A stretch of DNA of 11,562 nucleotides from an uncultured Bacteroidota bacterium (GTDB taxonomy: Bacteria > Bacteroidota > Bacteroidia > Chitinophagales > Chitinophagaceae), in contig CAMLGP010000030.1 of assembly GCA_946479535.1 (NCBI GenBank), positions 1 to 11,562 on the forward strand. Reading direction: 5' to 3'. The notes beneath the pieces are model-generated. The model had not been told where the DNA came from. It made no database searches and saw nothing but the letters and a program-made list of their open reading frames with translations. Made by a program: the position numbers and the translations under genes. This document shows, one piece after another, positions 6,770 through 11,562 of this stretch (positions are counted from its first letter, which is position 1; each line of letters begins with the position of its first letter).

Positions 6770-7696
6770 TTAAAAATCGCGGCTGGCCTTCTTTAATAAT
6801 TCTTTCTCCTCATCAGAGAGGGATTCATACCCATTTTGATTGATCTTATCCAGGATTTCATCAACACGTTGCTGAGTAACGTTTGATTTTTTCTGGTAAG
6901 GCTTTGTAGAAGATTTATAAAAAAGTTCCTGGCGGACTGATTTACCCTTTTTAGGTTTGTCCGGATTGAAAAGGTCATTGACCCAGTCAAAAAAATTATT
7001 CATCCATCCACCCCAGTCAACTCCTTTTCGATAGGAATGGATAAAAAGAAAGCCCGTAATACCTCCGGCAATATGAGCAACCTGCTGTCCTGAATTATCT
7101 GTTGAGAGGAGGGCTACATCCACAGCAAGGTATAGTATTGTTAGTATCCAGACAGGAAATCCTCCATTGAGCATGGGAAAGATGCGATAACCGGGAGAAA
7201 GTGTTGTTACAGCTATTGCAATAGCCATTACACCTGATGATGCACCCAGTATTGGAGGTGTAATCTTTGCGGCACTATAATGATCCACCAGGTTAACCGC
7301 GGCCAGAAAGGCGATGGCACCTGCCAGAGCTCCATAAAAATAAATAGGGATTAATTTCCTGTTACCAGTAAGGTCCTGTAGTATATATCCAAACATCCAG
7401 AGCCAAAGCATATTTCCGATCACAGTCCATATTCTGTTATCTGCAAACATATGTGTGATCAGTGTCCATGGACGGGAAGCCAATTTGTCCAGGCTGCCAG
7501 GAAGAGTGAACAAGGATAAAACGCTGTTATTAAAGCGAACTTCAGGGCCATTATCCCTGTACTGCATATAAAAGAAAGCGTAAATAAAAGCGAAAACAAT
7601 ATAGAGGATAACATTAATGCTGATCAGTAAGATCAAAGTATTGCTCCGTTGGCCCAGAGAAAGGCGTTGCCTGTATTCTTTTTCCTTGTAACTCAT
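6770..7696 (-). CDS. Rhomboid family intramembrane serine protease with cytoplasmic DUF6576-type tail
   Basis: This protein has six predicted membrane helices, at roughly residues 20-43, 86-108, 114-136, 149-167, 178-197 and 203-221. The likely nucleophile is S153 in GASSG, and the partner histidine is H208 in VAHIAGG. N95 (IGNMLWLWMFG) aligns with the oxyanion asparagine of rhomboids, but the usual histidine four residues before it is T91 here. The GxSG motif is also altered (GASS). The soluble C-terminal part (about 225-308) is charged and ends in RVDEILDKINQNGY followed by SLSDEEKELL, which I recognise as the DUF6576 motif found on Bacteroidota rhomboids; it should lie in the cytoplasm. 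The serine and histidine remain, so activity is plausible but altered specificity is possible. The ATG at 7696 lies 51 bp downstream of the preceding rhomboid gene. Confidence 0.88.
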   Translation of the reverse strand: MSYKEKEYRQRLSLGQRSNTLILLISINVILYIVFAFIYAFFYMQYRDNGPEVRFNNSVLSLFTLPGSLDKLASRPWTLITHMFADNRIWTVIGNMLWLWMFGYILQDLTGNRKLIPIYFYGALAGAIAFLAAVNLVDHYSAAKITPPILGASSGVMAIAIAVTTLSPGYRIFPMLNGGFPVWILTILYLAVDVALLSTDNSGQQVAHIAGGITGFLFIHSYRKGVDWGGWMNNFFDWVNDLFNPDKPKKGKSVRQELFYKSSTKPYQKKSNVTQQRVDEILDKINQNGYESLSDEEKELLKKASRDF

Positions 7697-7747
7697 AGCT
7701 CACTTTTCCGAAGGTAAATTTAGCGCTTTTTCTGTCCTTGTCATTTG

Positions 7748-8470
7748 CTAATACAACGTTCGTCTATTGCTTTTGTTCCAGATCCAGACAATAATAAATC
7801 CTGTGATGGCGCCTCCAAGGTGTGCAAAGTGAGCCACGTTATCACCCTGGCCAGGATTAATGCCGCCAAAGAGATCGAGCGCCACATAACCCAATATTGC
7901 CCATTTGGCCTTGACTGGAATTGCAAAAAAGAGAAGTAATTCGGTATTGGGAAAAAGGAAAGCGAAAGCTACCATTACACCCATCACGGCACCTGATGCT
8001 CCTATAGCATATCCGGCGTACCTATCATCAATTGCCCGGGCAAGGTCCATGTTACCTAATTGCTTTGCCTGTTCAATTGCCTCCGCCACTGGCCGGAATT
8101 CAAAATACTGAACTGTCATGTGAGCAATTGCAGAACCTACACCACAGGCAAGATAGAAAAACAGGAATCGTTTTCCACCCCACACATTTTCCAATATCCT
8201 TCCAAACATCCACAGCATTAGCATATTAAAGAGGATATGCCAGAACATGATACCTCCACCCGGTATATAGGTAGCATGAGCAAACATGTGGGTGGCAATC
8301 TCGTAGGGCTTGAAGTGTTCAGATCCAATGGGCCACAAACCCAATTTTCCTGAGAGATCATACTGCTGATCAAAAAACAATTGCGCAACCCATACCAATG
8401 CATTAATAATGATAAGGTTCTTTATAACGGGAGGGAAACTGCTTGGGCGCGTATAGCGAAAATCACTCAT
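7748..8470 (-). CDS. Rhomboid family intramembrane serine protease, canonical compact form
   Basis: This six-helix rhomboid protease of 240 aa cleaves substrates within the membrane; the substrate is unknown. The motifs are canonical: H78 and N82 in WHILFNMLMLWMFG, the nucleophile S159 in IGASGAVMG, and the histidine H217 in HFAHLGGAITGF. Membrane helices lie at about 17-34, 74-94, 101-122, 155-174, 188-204 and 211-231. A hydrophilic stretch at about 123-152, rich in Ala, Glu and Gln, links helices 3 and 4 and is longer than in GlpG-type rhomboids. The last ten residues are basic (NKSNRR), consistent with a cytoplasmic end. The gene is first in the leftward rhomboid-rhomboid-EEP run and has the best promoter in the window directly before its ATG. 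It resembles its neighbour in helix motifs, so the pair may be an old duplication. Confidence 0.92.
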   Translation of the reverse strand: MSDFRYTRPSSFPPVIKNLIIINALVWVAQLFFDQQYDLSGKLGLWPIGSEHFKPYEIATHMFAHATYIPGGGIMFWHILFNMLMLWMFGRILENVWGGKRFLFFYLACGVGSAIAHMTVQYFEFRPVAEAIEQAKQLGNMDLARAIDDRYAGYAIGASGAVMGVMVAFAFLFPNTELLLFFAIPVKAKWAILGYVALDLFGGINPGQGDNVAHFAHLGGAITGFIIVWIWNKSNRRTLY

Positions 8471-8474
8471 GGCT

Positions 8475-8504
8475 CAAAAATACTTTTATTCTCTTATTTG
8501 TCAA
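8475..8504 (-). promoter_or_regulatory. Bacteroidota-type promoter for the rhomboid-rhomboid-EEP unit
   Basis: On the - strand a TTG (8504-8502) is followed after 19 nt by TATTTTTG (8482-8475), matching both the -33 and the -7 (TAnnTTTG) elements and their usual spacing. The box ends 4 nt before the rhomboid ATG, so transcription should start at or very near the start codon. The -33 element begins just beyond the stop codon of the upstream methyltransferase gene, which supports an independent start of transcription here. Confidence 0.62.
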
Positions 8505-8509
8505 TTCAA

Positions 8510-9949
8510 TTAGTCCCTTCTCTTCAGCTGTACCACATTCTCAATATGCAGGGTATGCGGGAACATATCTACCGGACGGATGGCCGTCACCTCATATTTT
8601 TCATCCAGGATGGCAAGATCACGGGCCTGGGTAGCGGGATTACAGCTTACATATACAACAAGCGGCGCTGCAATATCCAGGATCTTCCCTGTCAGCTTTT
8701 CATGCATGCCCATCCTGGGTGGATCAGTAATGATCACATCAGGGCTTCCATGCTCAGCAAAAAAACTGTCATCACAAATATCAATCACATCCCCTGCAAA
8801 AAATGAAGTGGATTGCAAATTGTTGAGCTCCGCATTTTCCTTTGCATCAGCAATAGCATCCTCAATCAATTCTACGCCAATGATCCTTTTTGCTCCCTGG
8901 CTAAGAAAAATACCGATACTCCCTGTTCCACAATACAGGTCATAAACAGTTTGAGTTCCTGTTAATCCGGCAAATTCCCTTGCTACCTTATACAACGCTT
9001 CTCCCTGTCTTGAGTTCGTTTGAAAAAAAGATTTGGGTCCGATCTTGAACCGGAAATCTTCCAGTCTTTCAATCACAAATCCTTTTCCGTGATAAACAAC
9101 CGGCTCAAGGTCATTCAAGCTGTCATTCTTCTTGGTATTGATCGTATATAAAAGAGTTGTGATGCCCGGAAAGCTGTTCAGCAGATAATCCAGCAAAAGC
9201 TTAATTTTTTTCTGATCATTTTCACCGAACACAATGTTCAGCATTAATTCACCAGTAGTACAGAGTCTTACCTGCATGGTCCTTAAAAGGCCAGTATGTT
9301 GACGGATATCATAAAAGGACAAATTATTCCTGGTGGCAAATTCCCTGATGGCATTCCTGATTGCATTGGTAGGTTCATCCTGCAGATAACAGGTTTGGAT
9401 ATCCACGATCTTGTCCCAAAACCCTTTGGCATGAAAGCCGAAAACATTTCTGTTGGAAGGATCAATGGTTTCAGTAGAACTGGCTGATTCCTGCTTTCTT
9501 TTGTTGAACTCGGGGGCCGAAAGATACTCTCGGGTCCCGAACGTATATTCTAATTTATTGCGATAAAATTTTGTGCTTTCAGCTCCCAAAATGGGCTGCA
9601 TTTCAGGGAGTTTGATTTTTCCAATGCGCTGGAGATTATCCCTTACCTGTCGCTGTTTGTATTCCAATTGTTTTTCATACGGGAGCATTTGCCACTGGCA
9701 GCCGCCGCATACCCCAAAATGCTGGCAGAATGGCTCAACTCGCTGACTGGATAGACTATGAAAACGAAGGGGCCAACCTTCAGCCCAATCCTTTTTATTC
9801 TTGCCCAGTTTGACATCTACCACATCTCCAGGCACCACGTTTTCAATAAAAATCACCTTTCCATCCACGCGCGCCAATGATTTTCCTTCTGCCGCATAAT
9901 CCTCCACCAGGATGTTTTCCAGTACTATATGTTTATTTTTTCTAGCCAC
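8510..9949 (-). CDS. rlmD: 23S rRNA (uracil-C5)-methyltransferase, RlmD/RumA-TrmA family
   Basis: This SAM-dependent enzyme makes 5-methyluridine in RNA, most likely in 23S rRNA. An N-terminal TRAM domain (about residues 5-62) is followed by [4Fe-4S] ligands C75, C81, C84 and C187, matching the RumA pattern of three close cysteines and one distant. The SAM site includes SFFQTN (308-312) and YDLYCGTGSIG (336-346). The DPPR motif is at 409-412, the catalytic nucleophile is C436 in YVSCNP, and the general base is probably E470 (HIENV). The C84 to C187 distance is about 24 residues longer than in E. coli RumA, owing to a Ser/Glu-rich insertion at about 143-168. The start is GTG (9949), since no ATG lies nearby and the TRAM domain requires this N-terminus. 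Which uridine is modified (U747, U1939 or both) cannot be read from sequence. Confidence 0.9.
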   Translation of the reverse strand: MARKNKHIVLENILVEDYAAEGKSLARVDGKVIFIENVVPGDVVDVKLGKNKKDWAEGWPLRFHSLSSQRVEPFCQHFGVCGGCQWQMLPYEKQLEYKQRQVRDNLQRIGKIKLPEMQPILGAESTKFYRNKLEYTFGTREYLSAPEFNKRKQESASSTETIDPSNRNVFGFHAKGFWDKIVDIQTCYLQDEPTNAIRNAIREFATRNNLSFYDIRQHTGLLRTMQVRLCTTGELMLNIVFGENDQKKIKLLLDYLLNSFPGITTLLYTINTKKNDSLNDLEPVVYHGKGFVIERLEDFRFKIGPKSFFQTNSRQGEALYKVAREFAGLTGTQTVYDLYCGTGSIGIFLSQGAKRIIGVELIEDAIADAKENAELNNLQSTSFFAGDVIDICDDSFFAEHGSPDVIITDPPRMGMHEKLTGKILDIAAPLVVYVSCNPATQARDLAILDEKYEVTAIRPVDMFPHTLHIENVVQLKRRD

Positions 9950-9953
9950 GGTG

Positions 9954-9961
9954 CAAAACTA
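9954..9961 (-). promoter_or_regulatory. Candidate Bacteroidota -7 box (TAGTTTTG) for the uracil methyltransferase gene
   Basis: On the - strand TAGTTTTG matches TAnnTTTG exactly and ends 4 nt before the GTG start codon, so transcription would begin at about the start codon. A TTGG lies 23 nt upstream, wider than the usual spacing. The box sits in the 103-bp divergent gap shared with the thioredoxin-fold gene; the rest of that gap shows no repeat or RNA structure I can support. Confidence 0.45.
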
Positions 9962-10038
9962 GGCTTTTGAGGCTTCCGCCCTGCCAACCATTAACGCCTG
10001 TTTTACATCTTTTTAACAACTGAAAAAAGGTTTTTAGA

Positions 10039-10046
10039 TAACTTTA
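10039..10046 (+). promoter_or_regulatory. Weak candidate -7 box (TAACTTTA) for the thioredoxin-fold gene
   Basis: TAACTTTA differs from TAnnTTTG at the last base and ends 6 nt before the ATG at 10053. No TTG is present about 19 nt upstream. It is listed because its placement resembles the other start-proximal boxes in the window. Confidence 0.28.
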
Positions 10047-10052
10047 CCGATT

Positions 10053-11513
10053 ATGCCGATTCCAAGGAAAATCCTGCTTTTCTTACCCACCATCCTGATA
10101 GCTGCAAGTCTCTTTGCACAAAATGGTTATGAGATAAAGGTCACTTTGAAGCCTTTCAGGAATGAATATATCTACCTGGGCCATTATTCCGGCAAGCAAT
10201 ACCCGGTTGTTGATTCCGTAAAACTTAATGATAAAAGTGAGGGTGTTTTGAAGGGTAAACAGCCCCTGGGGGGTGGAATTTACCTGATCGTATTTCCTTC
10301 CCGCAACAAATTCTTTGAGATCCTTATAGATAAACAGCAGCATTTTTCTGTGATCGCAGATACAGCTAATCTGGCCACTGGAAAAAAATTCATCAATTCT
10401 CAGGATAACCAGCTGTTTGATGCCTATCAGCGATATATGAACACAAAGGGTCAATCGATTGATTCAGCACATAGAGGTCTTCAATCCGCAAAGACACCCA
10501 TTGATTCTGCATTCTGGACGCAACGCTTGCAACAGGTCAATAAGGAAGTAGCCTTATACCGAAGGGATATTATTTCCAGATATCCAGATAATATACTGAG
10601 TGTACTACTTCATTTAATGGAGGAGCCACAGATCCCTTCTGTTGTAAAACATCCAACCGGGAAGTATGACTCCACTTATGCATATCGATATTTCAAAGAT
10701 CATTACTGGGATGGTATCAATTTCTGGGATGACAGGATCTCCCGTACGCCGGCACAGCTATTTGAGGAAAGACTGGATAAATATTTTAATACACTTGTGT
10801 ATCCCGGGGCCGATTCTGTAAACAAAGAAATTGACTGGATGCTGGGTTATGCAAGTGCAAGCAAGGAATTGTTCCGTTTCCTGCTGGTAAAGTTCGTGAC
10901 ACGCTATCTGAATATGAAGTACATGTGGGAGGACGCAGTATTCGTTCACCTGTATGAAAAATATTTCTCGCAAAAGGATTACGATTGGCTTACACCGCAG
11001 GGGAAAAAGATGATCACGGACAGAGCTTATAGTTTAATGGCAAATATTATGGGCAACCCGGCGGAAAATATTACGCTGCCGGATACAGCAGGAAAATCCA
11101 AATCACTTTACGGTGAAACTGCGCCCTATTCAATTGTGGTCTTTTGGGACCCTACCTGTGGCCATTGCAAGGAAACTTTACCAAAAATTGATTCAATTTA
11201 TCGCGCCAAATGGAAAGTAAATGGCGTGAAGATATATGCAGTAGCAAAAGAAACGGAGGGAAATAAACAGGACTGGCTGGATTTTATTAGAACCAAACAC
11301 CTGGAAGACTGGACCAATGTGTATTACTCCAAAGAGGAGGAAAAGACCCGCATTGATGGCAATATTCCAGGATATTCCCAGCTCTATGATGTGCAGACCT
11401 TTCCTACCGTTTATTTGCTTGATAAGGACAAGCGGATCGTTGCCAAAAAGCTGAGCTGGGAGCAAACAGACGAGATTTTGGAGATCAAACGTAAAGGCGG
11501 ATCCATCAATTAA
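10053..11513 (+). CDS. Exported thioredoxin-fold protein (TlpA-like C-terminus, DUF4369/DUF5106-like N-terminal regions)
   Basis: This is a predicted envelope thiol-disulfide protein. A Sec signal peptide covers about residues 1-22 (basic RK, hydrophobic core, LFA then Q23); the +1 residue is not cysteine, so it is not a lipoprotein. Residues about 25-110 are beta-rich and resemble DUF4369. The helical middle (about 115-330) resembles DUF5106 regions of Bacteroidota thioredoxin-like proteins. The thioredoxin domain (about 335-480) has the redox motif C369-G-H-C372 in FWDPTCGHCKETLP and the cis-proline P451 in TFPTVYLLD. CGHC is the PDI-type active site, suggesting a relatively oxidising or isomerase-like thiol pair, though this is inference. 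The length of 486 aa is typical for the architecture. It is transcribed divergently from the methyltransferase gene and has no neighbour that names its substrate; the DUF assignments are from recall, not a search. Confidence 0.85.
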   Translation: MPIPRKILLFLPTILIAASLFAQNGYEIKVTLKPFRNEYIYLGHYSGKQYPVVDSVKLNDKSEGVLKGKQPLGGGIYLIVFPSRNKFFEILIDKQQHFSVIADTANLATGKKFINSQDNQLFDAYQRYMNTKGQSIDSAHRGLQSAKTPIDSAFWTQRLQQVNKEVALYRRDIISRYPDNILSVLLHLMEEPQIPSVVKHPTGKYDSTYAYRYFKDHYWDGINFWDDRISRTPAQLFEERLDKYFNTLVYPGADSVNKEIDWMLGYASASKELFRFLLVKFVTRYLNMKYMWEDAVFVHLYEKYFSQKDYDWLTPQGKKMITDRAYSLMANIMGNPAENITLPDTAGKSKSLYGETAPYSIVVFWDPTCGHCKETLPKIDSIYRAKWKVNGVKIYAVAKETEGNKQDWLDFIRTKHLEDWTNVYYSKEEEKTRIDGNIPGYSQLYDVQTFPTVYLLDKDKRIVAKKLSWEQTDEILEIKRKGGSIN

Positions 11514-11518
11514 AAGCT

Positions 11519-11538
11519 GCTGGCCCTTAGTTACCAGC
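11519..11538 (+). terminator. Weak hairpin after the thioredoxin-fold gene
   Basis: GCTGG (11519-11523) can pair with CCAGC (11534-11538) around a 10-nt loop, followed by TGGTTTTG. The stem is short and the T-run is only four bases and offset, so this is at best a poor Rho-independent terminator. It starts 5 bp after the stop codon. Nothing else is recognisable in the last 49 bp. Confidence 0.22.
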
Positions 11539-11562
11539 TGGTTTTGAGAATTCTGCCTGTTT

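Noticed and set aside
7708..7723. TAAATTTA box on the - strand upstream of the tailed rhomboid
   Set aside because: The sequence is itself palindromic, differs from TAnnTTTG at the last base and has no -33 element; transcription from the upstream promoter explains expression better.
8381..8806. 141-codon open frame on the + strand spanning the end of the methyltransferase gene and the start of the rhomboid gene
   Set aside because: Both antisense genes are strongly supported, and the translated product has no recognisable domain, so it is a shadow frame.
1..11562. Search for mobile elements, CRISPR arrays, tRNA or rRNA genes, toxin-antitoxin or defence genes
   Set aside because: No transposase or integrase, no spaced repeats, no tRNA-like cloverleaf and no such protein family were seen; the genes read as ordinary chromosomal content.

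Overview
The window looks like ordinary chromosomal DNA from a member of the Bacteroidota, most likely Chitinophagaceae or a close relative. The reasons are the protein families present (a stand-alone MnmD, a DUF6576-type rhomboid tail, a DUF4369/DUF5106-like thioredoxin lipoprotein-style protein, a Tat-type Gfo/Idh/MocA oxidoreductase), the near absence of Shine-Dalgarno sequences, and several TAnnTTTG boxes, the -7 element of Bacteroidota promoters, close upstream of start codons. The lineage is inferred from memory of these families, not from a database search.

Layout. Bases 1-111 are non-coding and hold a nested inverted repeat and a tandem 8-bp repeat. A dipeptide epimerase (112-1218, +) converges on a compact AlkA-like DNA glycosylase (1246-1857, -). 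A 93-bp divergent gap follows, then mnmD (1951-2631, +) and, 27 bp later on the same strand, an exported Gfo/Idh/MocA oxidoreductase (2659-3990, +). That pair converges on cysS (4003-5502, -) with only 12 bp between the stop codons. Next comes a leftward block: a membrane-anchored endonuclease/exonuclease/phosphatase protein (5591-6712), a rhomboid with a cytoplasmic tail (6770-7696), a compact canonical rhomboid (7748-8470) and an RlmD/TrmA-type uracil methyltransferase (8510-9949). A 103-bp divergent gap leads to an exported thioredoxin-fold protein (10053-11513, +). The last 49 bp hold only a weak hairpin.

How the genes fit together. Three genes serve RNA or translation: mnmD for the tRNA wobble base, cysS for tRNA charging, and the uracil methyltransferase for rRNA. 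The glycosylase repairs alkylated DNA, the epimerase handles murein-derived dipeptides, and the thioredoxin-fold protein is probably an envelope redox protein. The two rhomboids and the membrane EEP protein probably form one transcription unit driven by the best promoter in the window (8475-8504, -), and all three are predicted to act at or outside the inner membrane. The two rhomboids differ in active-site details and so have probably diverged in function.

I see no mobile element, CRISPR array, RNA gene, defence system or biosynthetic cluster, and no clear evidence of an undescribed system. The most interesting leads are the rhomboid-rhomboid-EEP unit, the promoter boxes placed flush against start codons, and the structured region upstream of the epimerase.
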